64,000 bases of DNA, from positions 310,001 through 374,000 of the forward strand of contig MCGE01000003.1 of assembly GCA_002105175.1 (NCBI GenBank), in the 5' to 3' direction. The stretch comes from Absidia repens. Taxonomy: Eukaryota > Mucoromycota > Mucoromycetes > Mucorales > Cunninghamellaceae. The notes beneath the pieces are model-generated. The model made no database searches and was not told the DNA's origin. It saw nothing but the letters and a program-made list of their open reading frames with translations. The translations under genes and the position numbers were made by a program. Shown here in pieces: positions 1 through 12,018 of this stretch; position 1 is the first letter of the stretch; each line of letters begins with the position of its first letter.

Positions 1-378
1 GGTTCATGTAAAAAATCCAAAAGCTAAAGTGAAAATAAAAGAGACCCAATTGGTTTTCATGGCGCAAAATATTGACTTGAATATGTACTTACTTCCAATA
101 TTTGCTTGTCCATGATTGATCAAGAAGTCGATGTACTTGAATGAGATAAATAAAAACGGAAAACGAAAAGGAAGAGAGTGGAAGGTGAAAGAAAAAAAAA
201 AAAAAAAGACTACGGTTTTTGAATTTTTATTACAAGTGTGAATGTGTCTGAGTGACTGTTTGGAAAATATGTACCGACAATCCAAAGAGTCAAAAGGTAT
301 GGGAAGGGAGGCTAAACTAAATATACGTATACTAATAATATGTTGTGATATAAGTTGGACTGTATTAGAAGGCATAAA

Positions 379-786
379 CTAAGCAGATCCGACCAAGATG
401 TTGTTGATGGGGATGTGAATCAGCTAGATAGAAAAAACACGCAGATTTAGTTCACTGAATCAATGTCACGCATACCGATACACAGGCCCTCCTCACTTAC
501 CTTGACAAAATAACCAAGAGCACCTAAAGCAGCAAAACCCATGGCTACAGCTTGAGCAATTTGAAGGAATTCTAAAATAATATCATTAATAAGTGTGAGA
601 GTGTCATTCATTAAACAACCAATCCACCATGTACGCACTCAAAAAAAGAGAGATGATGCCTAATATTTTACCTTTTTGATCAGGCTTCTTGCAACGGTTG
701 ATGAATTGAATGCCTTCCTTGACAAAGGTCTTGGGTGCTTCAATATATTCTTGAATGGTTTCTTTGGCTTCAGATGATGAACTCAT
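379..786 (-). CDS. SSS1: Protein transport protein Sec61 subunit gamma
   Basis: Three exons, complement(379..423, 501..571, 672..786), give a 76-aa protein with both introns GT-AG and in phase. It is the small tail-anchored subunit of the Sec61 translocon, which clamps the channel in the ER membrane during protein translocation. Diagnostic pieces are FVKEGIQFINRCKKPD in exon 1, a single hydrophobic helix (QAVAMGFAALGALGYFVK) in exon 2, and IHIPINNILVG in exon 3, the classic Sec61 gamma C-terminus. The length fits the family (about 70-80 aa). It is divergently arranged with the amino-acid permease that starts at 1409. Identification is by conserved motif and is very secure. Confidence 0.95.
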
Positions 787-1265
787 AGTGCGTCTCTTGT
801 TGTGTGAATGTTATGGGTAAGAAGGAAAAAAAGAAGTGCAAAAAAAGAAAATGGGGAGGGGATTCTTTTTTTTGAGAGGACCCATCAAAATTCCGCTCAC
901 AGAGTTGAGCCAATGAAATCGTTACACTCAAAATGCGACAAAAAATGGCGGTGTATCAAAATGTGAAGATAAGAAACACAGAAAATCCTTCCCCTTATAT
1001 TTCAGGATGTTCATTTCAGATCAACAAGGAAATATGAGATAGGTTTTTGCTCTGCATCGTTTATTTAAAGTTTGGACAAATCAAAATGCAAAGATGAAAA
1101 TTAATTCTCGTAAATATCACGTAAAAACTCGGCACCAATATTATTTTTTTTGCCCCAGGTAAAATTCGCTGACGGACTGACTCAATGCCTGATCATCGAA
1201 AATGATAGGATACCGTGATTGAAATGAATGATAGCCCTCACAACACGTGAGACTGATAACTTACT

Positions 1266-1335
1266 GTATTATAAAATACCCGCTTTCTCTCTTTCTCCTT
1301 TCTTCTTTTTCTTTTTCTTTTTTCATTTATTTATT
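1266..1335 (+). promoter_or_regulatory. TATA-like box plus CT-rich core promoter of the permease
   Basis: A TATA-like sequence (TATAAAATA, about 1270-1278) is followed by a long pyrimidine tract of C and T (about 1282-1335) and then by the ATG at 1409. TATA plus CT-rich is a common fungal core-promoter layout. Assignment is by position only. Confidence 0.45.
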
Positions 1336-1408
1336 TTGCTGTATTCTTTCCCACACACCCCTTTTTATTTTATAGTTTTACTTCAATTTTTTACTCACAT
1401 CAACTTTA

Positions 1409-3814
1409 ATGGATCAATACACGCAACAACATAAATCCCCGGACTCATTGGCAAACCATTATAATTATGGCAGTATAGAATACGCATCTTCTTCATCATC
1501 TACATTATCCTTATCCCCAACTCCTTCTCTTTCATCCATATCATATGTTCAAAGTGACAGTGATGGATCATCAGCTGCACGACAAGGTGAACATGCCAAA
1601 AAATCGGTGAGTTAGTACTGCAACAAGCTAAAAAAAAAAAAAAAAAAAAAAAAAGACTCGAATACGCCAACTTTGAAATAACCGCTTTCGAATATATTTA
1701 TATATATGTATTCAGGAACTGAAACGAAGTCTCTCAACATTTACTACATTTGGTAAGAAAAACATATTCACAAGGACGATCAGAACAAGCATAACAATAA
1801 ATGCTGATACGGATGAATTTAGGTTTAGCATTTAGTAACATAGGTATCCTTGCAAATACCTCGGCAACATTTCAAACAGGTAAGGGGGGGGGAAATAATA
1901 CATCCATCTCGGAGAGGATGAAGATGATACAATTCCGTATACGCGGGGCGATTGAAATTATTTTATTTTGTTTATATATGATGATTAGCATTACAGCGTG
2001 GAGGTCCCATCACTGTTCTCTTAGGCTGGAATCTGGTTGGTCTATTGGCTATTTCAATCTCTTTAAGCTTTGCCGAAATTTGCTCTATTTACCCTACCAG
2101 CGGTGGTTTATATATTTGGATCTATGAAATGCTAAGATGCTCAAAGTTTAAAAATCATGCTACTTCAATGTACGACCAACTTCCAAAAAAAAAAAAAACT
2201 AGTACCCGCCCATTATTTATATATCTTCTTTTTTTTTTTTTAAAAAAAAAAAAAAAATAGTGCTATTGCTTCAGGGTGTATTTATACAATTGGAAATATC
2301 ATTACCATTGGAGCAACTAATGTGTCTATTGGTAAAAGATCTCGTTTCATTATGCGCCGTCGTCGGCAATTGAAATGAATGTTTTAAAACTCCTTTTTTT
2401 TACTTTGATCTAGCTCTTTCACTTGGTTCTCTTTTGAAAATAGTTCTCAACTACGAACTTTCCGATTATCATCTGCTCACTATAACATTATGTATTACTG
2501 TGATACAAACGATATTGAATTGTCGTTATATGGAAGTTTTATCTTGGCTCAATAAGCTCAATGTCTTTTGGTCTTGTGTGGGTCTCTTTTTAGTGGTCAT
2601 GATTTTATCTCTGCTTGCCAAAAGTCATCAAGACCCTCGTTGGGTATTTACTGATTATGAAAATGGGACGGGTTTTGATAATCCATATTATGTTTTTGTG
2701 CTGGGAATGATTGGTGCCACCTATACAATGTTTGGTATGATATATTAAAAAAAAAAAAAAAAAAAGACTCATATCAAATACACGCTATTTACCTCTTTTT
2801 GTATTATTTATTCCCTCTATTTTCATTTTAGGATCAGAATGTAGCGCATCAATGAGCGAAGAAACCGAAAACGCTGATCTCACTTCGCCTATGTAAATTG
2901 ATAAAAAAAAAAAAAGTGTATGGCTCCATTAGTATTTTTTTTTTCTAACCTCTTCAAATATTTAGTGCCATGGTCACATCGATTACAACAGCATGGGTTT
3001 TTGGTTTTATTTATTTGATTGTCCTTCTCTTTTCAATTCAAGATATAGAAAGTGTTTTAACCACGACATACAATTTACCTGTCACCCAAGTATTTATGGT
3101 AAGTGCCCTGGTTTTTTTTTTTTTTTTTAAAAAAAAAAAAGGAAGCTTAGTTCTAAATTCAAGGTTTTAATGGTTTGGTAGGATGCAGTTGGTACACCTG
3201 CCACCCTTGCTTTCCTCTGCTTGATGATTCTGTGTCAATTTTGTTCTGGGGCTACATCAGTCACTGTGACTTCACGGCAAATTTATTCACTTGCTAGAGG
3301 CGGCGCCATTCCTTATTATCAGCATCTCCAACAGCTCAACGCCTATCAAATTCCCAGCAATGCAGTGGTAGCTATCTGTATCATTACATGTTGTATGGTC
3401 GCACCTTACCCGTTATCTGATCTCTTTTTTGAAATAATTATCAGCGCCGCAACAATCACTGTATATCTCACTTATAGTCTTGTTCTGGGCTGCAAGCTAT
3501 TAATTGGTTCTGGTAACAAAAAAGGTCGTTTCTACCTTGGTCTTTTGTCAAAACCCATCACTACCATTGCTTTCTTTTGGTCTATTTTTGCCGTCATTGC
3601 ATTCACACTTCCTACATGCTGGCCCATTGATGGTAACAAACAATACATATACATGAAATGTCCTCTTTTTGTTGTATGAACCTTTATTTATTTAATTACT
3701 CTGTGCGTAGTTGCGAATGCCAATTATGCCGGTCCTGCATTATGTGGTGTCATCATCATCGCTTACTCTATCACCTCTTCCTCTTCCTCCTCCCCATCCA
3801 TACGACTCTATTGA
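1409..3814 (+). CDS. Amino acid permease, APC superfamily (GABA/choline permease-like)
   Basis: Ten exons: 1409..1606, 1716..1752, 1823..1879, 2004..2169, 2261..2331, 2414..2734, 2832..2892, 2966..3098, 3182..3632, 3711..3814. They sum to a 532-aa protein in continuous phase. After a hydrophilic Ser-rich N-terminus come APC-family blocks: TTFGLAFSNIG at helix 1, AEICSIYPTSGGLYIW at the helix 2-3 signature, then MSEETENADL, corresponding to the family's MSEE(T)xNA motif. About 12 membrane helices are expected. It should import amino acids or related amines with protons at the plasma membrane; the substrate cannot be read from sequence. Borders of exon 4 (2004 and 2169) are the least certain because they rest on phase and alignment rather than strong splice sites. 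Two introns contain T-run/A-run inverted homopolymers (2230-2258 and 3112-3139). Confidence 0.85.
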
Positions 3815-4090
3815 TCCTGTATAGTATAGTATATTTACCCCTTCCTTTCCACTATATCTGTTTTTTCTCTCGTTCTTCCCATTTGTCTAGAATGTTATAC
3901 CAATAAAATAAATAATCTTTGTCCGTTATATATCCCTATCTGTCTAGAATACTATTGCATTTGTCCAGTCCATGTATATTTTTAATGTTTGAATTGTTTT
4001 TTTTTTATTTTAGTTGAAAAAAAAAAGAACGAAAGGTTGGCTAATCTAAAACAACAAATAGCTATATCTAAAATAATTACACATATATGT

Positions 4091-4930
4091 CTAAACACAA
4101 GTGATTTCGTATTCCATGCACAAGGTTCCAAGTCAAGGCTATCTAAACAATTATGATATCGAATGGCATCCTTTTGACTTCCAAGTATTTCAGTAGTTTG
4201 GCACATTGATGAATCTCCAGTCGCAGTTGTCGGTAGCTATATTTATCCTTTTTGTGTTGCTGGAGATGAGAATTAAGATTGTGAATGTGGACAGGCAAAA
4301 TAGCAGCTAAAAATGATCGAAGAGAAGAAAAAAATGTACGTCTGAGATTATGAGTATTTCAAAGCAGACTGCCAAATTCCCCACTTCATCCACACACACT
4401 ATACCTTGGACTTCAGGACTACCAGTATTCCCATCCTTTTGCTTGTACCAATCAATGACCTGTTAAACATTCCATAGCTGGACATCCTTGGCGTTGTCAT
4501 GCTGGAGCGCGTCCTTTTTTAAAAAGTATCGACCTTGTGTTGTTCTTGTGCTAAAACGTCATCCACAATCATCCATCAGCGCTGCTAAATGAAGTTTTTC
4601 CACAATATTCTTGGGCGCTTGTTCGAAAAATCGGTGCTGATATTAGTTCAGAAAATGCCGGTAAACCAGTTATTCCGAATGGCTGTTGTAGGCTCTGGCT
4701 GGTGTTTGTAAGGTAAGTGCTAAAAAAAAACGGCGCATGATGAAGACAATCGGTGATGGTTTGGTGCGTTCGAATTCAGCAAGTCGAAAGGTGCGTTTGG
4801 CTAGATTTTCCTCTCTAACTGGCTTGGGATGTTTTTTCTGGGGGGGCCGGCAAGTCTAGCTGAAGTGGCAAGGAAGCTGTGTTGGTATTGTTGGATAGTG
4901 GGAGTTGTTCGTGAGGCTAAAAGCAAACAT
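4091..4930 (-). pseudogene. Decayed mitochondrial ribosomal protein uS15m (MRPS15) gene
   Basis: On the minus strand an ATG at 4930 opens a presequence-like stretch (MFALASRTTPTIQQYQ...). After a frameshift this continues as VREENLAKRTFRLAEFERTKP. Further on come QHRFFEQAPKNIVEKLHLAALMDD and, around 4390-4430, KDGNTGSPEVQ, the S15 hallmark (TGSPEVQ). A GT-AG intron remnant follows, then HIHNLNSHLQQHKKDKYS and KDAIRYHNCLD, the rest of the S15 fold. Several in-frame stops and at least four frame changes (N-terminal part, near 4550, near 4520 and near 4160) make it untranslatable as one protein. The family member binds the small subunit rRNA of the mitoribosome. This copy is a relic, so a working copy must exist elsewhere in the genome. 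Confidence 0.85.
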
Positions 4931-5325
4931 GCGCAGATTAAGTAACAAAAAAAGGATATCAGTACTTGATAAAACAGCCAATGAACTTACAACCTTTTTA
5001 TATTACCTAAATGACTCCAATGTTGTTGTGTACGATTAAGCATAATGGTGGAGATCGAAAAAAAAAGAGAAAGGAAGGGAAAAAGGCCCACTTTTTTTTT
5101 TTTTTGAACCAGTGACGGACTGCGGCGGTATTTCAATTTCACATTGACAGCAAAAGTACCCCTGACGATCCACACATACAATAAAAAAAAAAGCATTGAC
5201 AATTCGACATGTTCCAGAGATAAACATATTTTATTGCAAGAAAAAGAAAAATATATAATCTAACAACACAAAAACTAAATAAAATGATATAAATGTAATG
5301 ACCAGACTACGGAGCACCACTCCAA

Positions 5326-6694
5326 TCAAAAGGTCACTTCACCTATCCAATCCCTTTTTCGGTAATTGATTTTCCTTTTTGACGACAAAGGCGAGACACA
5401 GTATGGAGACATTGGCGAGGAAGCGGATAAAGTAGACGATGACGATGATGAGGGTGAAGATGACGATGATGAGAAGGAATACAATCCTACACAGCTGCAT
5501 TCCAACAGTTTTCGAACAGGATAGATGACAAGCGCCGCTAGCACCAAACCCATAGCAACCGAAACTGTGATAACCATCATATGTACAGCAAACAGTATAC
5601 CTTGCTGACCGGCATTCAGAATAATGGACATTTCAGCCACAGCACTGGTATTGGAAGGTGAAGGGGATGATGCGGCATTGGACAGGGCACGACCAAACGT
5701 ATCCAAGGTCGATGACACGCCGACGGAGCCCGGGATGAGGAAAAACAAACCGATAATCATATCCACAAACCCGATGGTCGGGTGAAGCCGCGCATAAATA
5801 TTGGATCCCAGAGCCACTACAAACGCTGCCAGCACAGTCGCCAGATGAGGATAATTCACGAAGTGGAGTAACGAGACATAATGAACACCATGCGACACAA
5901 TGGCTAAGACCAGGATGATGCCAAACTTGGTTCTATAATGGGCACGCAAGATGATCGCATTAGCAATAGCGAAAATCGGTACAAGTAATACATGGGACCA
6001 TGATGAAAGTGTGTTTTCGCATGATGCATGGGAGGAGATAAGCGCCAGTCGCGGGAAAAGTAGTTGATGCGTACTTGCTCCAATAGCAAGTCCAAAACCC
6101 AAAAGTAACGAATACACCAACGTGGTTGTGAGTCGCAAAGTGCCAGAGGCGACAGCTGCATCCCCAGACGCAATTTCCAGCATAGCCACCAACGCTGCGT
6201 ATCCTGGTAGTAGATTGACCACGCCACCCACCGATAAGGCATAAAAGCAAGTAGTCGTCGATGCCATTCGCGACGACGCTGCAGCAGCCAAAAATCCGAC
6301 GATGCTACACTGGACCACATCAAAGATACTAGCAAAACGAGTAATCCGCCGAGATACATACACCGAGCCAATGGCCACCATCATCCCGAGCCCTAATCCA
6401 AACACCATATCCATCCATCCACCATAGAAAAACAACGGCATGCTGGTGCTTGAGGCTACCCCATATGCAAAGATCGTCGTCCAGTTTGAGTACAGGCGAG
6501 GCGCTTGTGTGACACGGTCCAATCGACATGTGGCTTCCCGAATCGTCATCTCGTCCAGCATGATGCTTTCGAATACTTGATAAATGCCAATGAGTCGGTG
6601 AATATCAAGATCAGTTTCCATTTTCACCAGTTGCACACGAGTCGGAAAGGTATCTGATATGAAGAAGAAGCACTTGATGAGACATTCATTTGTC

Positions 6695-6731
<37 letters not shown>

Positions 6732-7465
6732 TTATTACCATAAGGATTTTCAAACGAGATCATCATAAACCCAGGAAAATAACCAAATTGCGCCGCCATG
6801 TTCCATTTGCATAAAAGAAGACGTGTGCAGTGGTCCAGTCGATGAGAAGGTGCTCCAGACGAGACAAAGGCTTTGACAAACTGTGTGAGGAAGCGTTGAG
6901 TGCACTGCATAGTGGAGTTGTTGGTTGATTGTTGTTTTAGTGACCATGAGCGAATAGGAAGTTTATACTGTCGATAATCATCGTCGTCATCACTGTCGTC
7001 ATATTGTCGTAAGTGCTTCAATGAGGGATGATGAGAAGGATGATGATGTCCCAATTGTCGTTGGAACGTGGATGATGGTGTGCTGTTGGTGGTGGATATC
7101 GGGGATAATACATGTTTTTCGTCACCATTGCTGGAAGGGAAATCGTTCTGCGTATCGTCAATGTTGCATTGATCGGTATCTTCTTGATGGACATACACAT
7201 GTGATGATTCATCATTGGATTCCAAAGTGTTGTATTGATTATGTTGTTCTATATGAGGTCGTCTTGATGATGTTGGGCTGACTGTCGTTGTTGTTGGTTT
7301 AAACCAATTTGTGGTAGAGCGGTGCATCGGCAATGGCCATTCAAACATTGATTTTGATCGCCTACTCTGGTTTTCCTTTTTTTTGCTGTGATCCAATTGC
7401 TGTGCTGTTGTTATTACTGTGGTGTCGTTGATATAATAAAACCAAGGAATTGATTTCGCCATCAT
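5326..7465 (-). CDS. ThrE/PRM10-like threonine/serine exporter family membrane protein
   Basis: Two exons, complement(5326..6653, 6739..7465), join in phase (NPY-DTFPTRVQLV) for 684 aa. The first about 200 residues are hydrophilic, rich in His, Ser, Thr and Asp and probably disordered. Next comes the ThrE N-terminal domain (FVKAFVSSGAPSHRLDH, then DTFPTRVQLVKMETDLDIHRL) and about ten hydrophobic helices. The repeated ThrE_2-like half includes GLFFLIPGSVGV near residue 570. Bacterial ThrE exports threonine and serine; yeast Prm10 is a pheromone-regulated relative of unknown substrate. The tail is Ser-rich. The start is taken at the upstream ATG pair (7465); an internal ATG at 7348 is possible. 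The intron contains an (AT)n tract. Confidence 0.85.
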
Positions 7466-7512
7466 TCGATTGACTAATAAAGGTTTCCTTCTCAAAAGTA
7501 AATCTAGTGTAC

Positions 7513-7543
<31 letters not shown>

Positions 7544-7952
7544 GAGAGAGAGGATGAGAAAACACAGACTAGAATCGAATTGTTTCCTTTTTTCAGACAC
7601 TAACATTCCTTTGTGGCCCATAGTATTCCTACACCCCCTTCTTTCCCCATATCCCATATTGCATCACCTCCCCCTTATCCCTATCTATTCAACCATAACA
7701 TTTCATGGTTTGATTTCTAATCCATTCCGCCAACATCGCCCTATTACCATAATCACCCAAAACAACAGTTGATCCCATTACAATTGTAGTTTAATTCATA
7801 AAAAATCAAAATATGTGTATTCAAGAAGTGAAATTCCATCAAAATCTGATAATAAAAAGTGTGCAGGATAACTAAGTCAAATTGTCGTTGTTGTTGCTTG
7901 GGTTTGGTCTATCTGATAATAATAACTTTGAATCAGTGACCCAGAAACAGTT
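7466..7952. other. Spacer between ThrE-like gene and YPI1
   Basis: No gene seen. It holds an A-tract at about 7512-7541 and C/T-rich DNA to about 7690, probably the promoter and leader of the ThrE-like gene and the 3' UTR of YPI1. Confidence 0.4.
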
Positions 7953-8587
7953 TCATTTTTGTATGTATATATAAAGGGAAGGAGGCTTACTTTTGTACAC
8001 AGGTTGAATCTCATAGGCATTTGGACTAACACTTCGAGGGTTTCTTTTCTTCTTCCTTCCTTGGTCATGGACGTGGTGGTTGTGGCGGCAATGTCTTGAA
8101 TGACCATCGGCATGCTTGCTGCTATCTGCACTACTGTGTCCATCGTCACTACTGTCACTATCACTGCTATCATTACTATCAGAGTCAGATGAGTCACCCA
8201 CCTGACGAGGTTTGTGATAAATACAACAAACTGCGGACCCAAAACGCCATGTATAACAACAATCCAGTTTAATAGTGAGTATTTTCATCTCAGTCATACA
8301 ATAAATATCTTCATATCTTACTTACTTTTTGACTTCTTTTTCCCCATATGTTCATTGTCTACCACATCATCATCCCATCGTACCACAGGTGGTCGTCTTG
8401 CTGTCATATCACCTCGTAATCGAAGCACACCAATACTTTCGTCAGGCTGTTGTGAAGCTTCATCGCTGCTGGTTGCTTCTGGTGTTGGTGATGCTGTTGT
8501 GTCTTCTACAGTTAAAGTCCGTGAGCCGTGTGAAGGAGCTGCTAATTGATTCCTCATTCGAGTGCTGGTGGAAGTTGGGTTAGACAT
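7953..8587 (-). CDS. YPI1: Type 1 protein phosphatase inhibitor (PPP1R11/YPI1 family)
   Basis: Exon 1 (8326..8587) joins in phase to exon 2 (7953..8230). Exon 1 ends with VLRLRGDMTARRPPVVRWDDDVVDNEHMGKKKSK. Exon 2 starts CCIYHKPRQVGDSSDSD, followed by Asp/Ser-rich and His/Cys-rich stretches. The family core is RVxW...DTVDNE(H/L)xxKKSSK-CCC-IYxKP, so the match is specific. Inhibitor-3/Ypi1 is a nuclear, intrinsically disordered regulator of the PP1 catalytic subunit; VVRW is the RVxF-type docking motif. The C-terminus is uncertain. Reading through gives a stop at 7953, but a GTAAGC donor near 7990 could splice to a short last exon ending near 7910. Length (about 180 aa) is normal for the family. 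Confidence 0.85.
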
Positions 8588-9496
8588 TGTTGGACGAATA
8601 GAGAAAGAAGCATTGGAAAATTTTCACTTTTTATTGCGGGATTTGAAAGTTTTTTTTGGCGAATGTCAAGCACTTCTAACTGCCTATCACACAACCCACA
8701 ACAATATACTAGAAAAGAAAGACCTACTATCAACATTAAAACAAAACATTCTAGCCACAAAGTGCTCAATTGATTCAAAAGGTACAGTAACTACCTTAAT
8801 TTAACCTACTTACAACTTTTTTTTTTTCCAACCAGGCTATTGACCATGATGACTTCTTATTACGCTGGGCGATACTAGACGACGACTGATGTCAAAAGAA
8901 AACAGCCTAGCTATGAAGCGCACGACTGATTTGAAAGGCAGCAGTCAGGATTTACCTACCTTTTTTTTTCTTTGACTAGACCTACTTGCTCCTCTTTCTC
9001 TCTGTTTCTTTGGATACGCTACTGACCTTTGCTAACTCTTGACTTGTTTTCTTCAATATTTCTCTGGACTCTACCACTCACGCCACCAATTTAAAAAATC
9101 TGATCACCTTGACTCGGGGGGGGGGATTAAAAAAAAAGACGAAAACGCGGCGGACCCTTGATATTTAGCCAACTGATTCAGCTATCCACCTCACCGTTAT
9201 ATACTGTATATTGTAATAGTAGCCATAGAACATCCTTCTTTCCCACGTAGTATCAATTATAGTCTTCCATCTTTATATATCAATATATTTCATTATACCT
9301 CAATTGAATAAACAAACTGATTGCTTCAATATATACTACAGTGTGATTGTGCGTGTTGATGCTTTTTTTCTTTTATTGGTTGGAAAGCCTACTGTATAGC
9401 AAATATTATTACTTTTGGAAGCCTCCCCAAGCGAAATAAACAAAAACTGATTGCTTCAATACTATACTACAGTCTGACTGTCTGTGTTTGATGGGA

Positions 9497-9531
<35 letters not shown>

Positions 9532-9977
9532 GCATGATATAATAAAACGAAGAAACCCAAACTGAGTCAGTTTGTGGGCTTAGTCTTTTAAGATGCAAAA
9601 TAGTGAATGCCTCTAACTTCATCAAAAACCAAACTTTAACAACCCCCGTCCCTTACCGCCCAGTAAATCAATTTTGCAAGAGTGATAATGTTTCTTTTTA
9701 AAAAATTGCACCGCACACATACACACACACTCAAAAAAAAAAAAAAAAAAAGTAAATGCCGACACAGATTACATACAAAAATAAGAGATAGATTCTATAA
9801 AATAAGAAATAGTTTTATTCCGAGATAAAAAGGAGAGTACAATTTCAGGCAATCAAGTATGTAGGGATATGTGTAAAAAAGTTAAATAATAAATAACGGG
9901 AAAATACTACAATGGTGATTGACAATAGAGGAGCCGTTAATACAGCTACTATAATAATAGCAATATGCTCTAAAAAA
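8588..9977. other. Gene-free spacer upstream of YPI1 and downstream of Rab18
   Basis: No supported gene. An imperfect local duplication is visible: CTGATTGCTTCAATA...CTACAGT...TGA at about 9318-9362 recurs at about 9449-9492. A T-tract (about 9499-9529) and an A-tract (about 9736-9751) follow. The lower end is the 3' UTR side of the Rab gene. Confidence 0.5.
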
Positions 9978-11013
9978 CTAACAAGCACAAGACGAGCCAT
10001 TATCCATGGATTCGTGGCTACCAGATGTGACCCGTAGTGAAGAGGAGGGAGCAGATTTCTTTTGCCATAGAGTAGGTGTTTCAATAATCTACACATTATC
10101 CCCGCCAGAAAAAAAAACCTGCGTGTGAGTGATACGATCCTGCGTTTATGACATAGCCATTGAAAGACTTTTCATCGTTACCTTTGTCACCAATTCTTCA
10201 AAGGCTTCTTCCACGCCAATCTTGGTCTTTGCGCTACATTCCACAAATAATGTTTGTAGTCGTCGAGCCAAATCAGCCCCCTCTTGATATGTCACCACAC
10301 GAGAGGATTCCTAGCCAAAAAAAAAAAAAAAAAAAAAAAAAAAGTTACGTTCATTAGATTAATGCAATGTCCTATTTGTTATTTCTCCCCTAAATTACCT
10401 TGTCCACTTTGTTTCCAACGATCATTTTCACCACATCGAGACTAGAACAATAGGTATTAACTTCGTTCCACCATGTATTTAATGCATCAAATGTTTCACG
10501 ACTACTAACATCGTACACTATGAAGCAAACCAGAAGGCGTTGAGTTCACATTTTAAAAGGCAATATAATTTTCTCTTACCTAATATAACACCTTGAGCGC
10601 CACGATAATAGGATGATGTCAAAGTTCGGAACCTTTCTTGTCCTGCTGTATCCTGGATGGTCATACAATACAAAACAATATTGTTAGATGGAATCTTCTT
10701 CATCTATACTTTTTTCTATCACGCTTTACCCAAATTGTAAGCTTATATGTTTGACCGTCGACATCCATCATATTGACTTTGAAATCAACGCCTATATTGA
10801 AGATAAAGTGAAAAAAAATCTAAGTGAATACAATACGTTCCTAGCAATGACGTGATAATGGTCAAACACACAAGAGAAGACCTTACCAATCGTTGCCGAC
10901 ACCTCTTCTTGAGGTAAAAAGGTATCATCGGTAAATCGTAATAAGAGTGAGCTTTTGCCAACGTTGGAATTGCCAATCAATAAAAGTTTTAAGGTAGGGA
11001 CATCTTGAGCCAT
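9978..11013 (-). CDS. RAB18: Rab18-like small GTPase
   Basis: Six exons, complement(9978..10088, 10182..10310, 10399..10517, 10580..10652, 10730..10791, 10887..11013), total 621 nt and 206 aa with perfect phase. All G motifs are present: [14 protein letters not shown] (P-loop), ATIGVDFK (switch I), [21 protein letters not shown] (switch II), VGNKVDK and ECSAK. The stretch [23 protein letters not shown] is typical of Rab18. The C-terminus is SCAC, a CxC double geranylgeranylation signal. Rab18 acts at the ER and lipid droplets in membrane tethering and lipid handling, which is interesting beside the fatty-acid activation gene downstream, though the adjacency may be chance. The acceptor of exon 5 is preceded by a T-tract of about 26 nt. 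Confidence 0.93.
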
Positions 11014-11501
11014 TTTTGTAGTAAGTGTTAGAATTGTAAAAAGAAAAAAAAAAAAAAAAAAAAGTGAACATTAAAAAAATTCAAGTCAGTCTGTATACGG
11101 AGTTCGAATACTCAATCATGTGTCAAACTTTCCCCAGGCATACATTAGAGATCACGCAGGGATTCGAATTTTGGTGGGTGATGAACTAGTTTCATCATCG
11201 ACAAAAAGCCATATTCCATAAAAAGGTTATTTGCCTTCCAGTGTTTCCACATTTACTCAAATCTGGATGTCGCATTTTCCAAAAACGGATGCCGGGTTTT
11301 CACAATTAACTGCCGCATTTTCGGTTTGAACTTGTCAGTAGAAAAGATGTCGCCTACAAAAAAAGATATATCGCAGAGTTCAAATGTAGAGAGCAAAACA
11401 AAGATAAGGTGAAAAACAATATTTTATTGGGTAAAATAATAATAAAAAATAACAATGGAATAAAAAAATAATGGAATAAAAAACGACATAAATAAACTAC
11501 A
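11014..11501. other. Spacer between Rab18 and transposase remnant
   Basis: Contains a 22-nt A-tract just upstream of the Rab18 start (11042-11063), probably in its leader, and otherwise unassigned AT-rich DNA. No open gene is supported. Confidence 0.4.
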
Positions 11502-11982
11502 CTACATAGGGGCACCATTGAGACAATCATCGAAGCAGGAGATAGCGTGACGGATGTATTCATGGAGATCCTTGTGAGTAGCCATATTGCAAGCTTCCGA
11601 TATTCTTGAATAGAGTGTGTTCGCGTCCAGCTGTTCTTCCCTCTTGATCGTATACCTCACCTTGGACCAAATTTGTTCGATGGGGTTCAGTTCTGGAGAG
11701 TACGATGGGAGATAAACAGTTGTGGAGCTATTTCTAGGCTTGCCCTCACCAAAACTAACAGGATAACCAAAATCATGCTGCAGCAGTGTTGGGATAATTG
11801 CGTCGGGTCGGATATCAGACTCTTCTTCAGATGATGATTTGTTGGCCCATTGCAGTGCTACATTTCGGTCTTGGTCGGCAATAATTTCAGAGAGGTATGC
11901 ATCATAGTAAGTGGTTTGTAGTTCAACTTCACCGATTTTGTCGAAGTTCAGCAGTCGATTTCGTGGTAGCTTGGTCAGGCTA

Positions 11983-11985
<3 letters not shown>
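11502..11985 (-). mobile_element. Tc1/mariner-like (DDE_3) transposase C-terminal remnant
   Basis: On the minus strand an open stretch of about 160 codons ends in TAG at 11502-11504. It contains YSPELNPIEQIWSKVRYTIKR, the conserved C-terminal block of Tc1/IS630-type DDE transposases, where the final catalytic Glu lies in NPIE. Upstream in the same frame are PRNRLLNFDKIGEVELQTTYYDAYLSEI and a Ser/Glu-rich insert. The first two catalytic Asp residues and the DNA-binding domain are not seen. A 33-nt T-tract and an AG precede it at about 11984-12016, so it may once have been an exon. A further open segment at about 12080-12150 does not join in phase. It is probably a dead fragment, and no terminal inverted repeats were found around it. 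Confidence 0.65.

Positions 11986-12018
<33 letters not shown>

Noticed and set aside
5904..6371. 155-aa alternative frame within the ThrE-like gene
   Set aside because: Overlaps the conserved transporter frame and has no domain of its own.
11101..11130. GTTCGAATA word suggesting a tRNA T-loop
   Set aside because: No matching acceptor, D or anticodon arms nearby.
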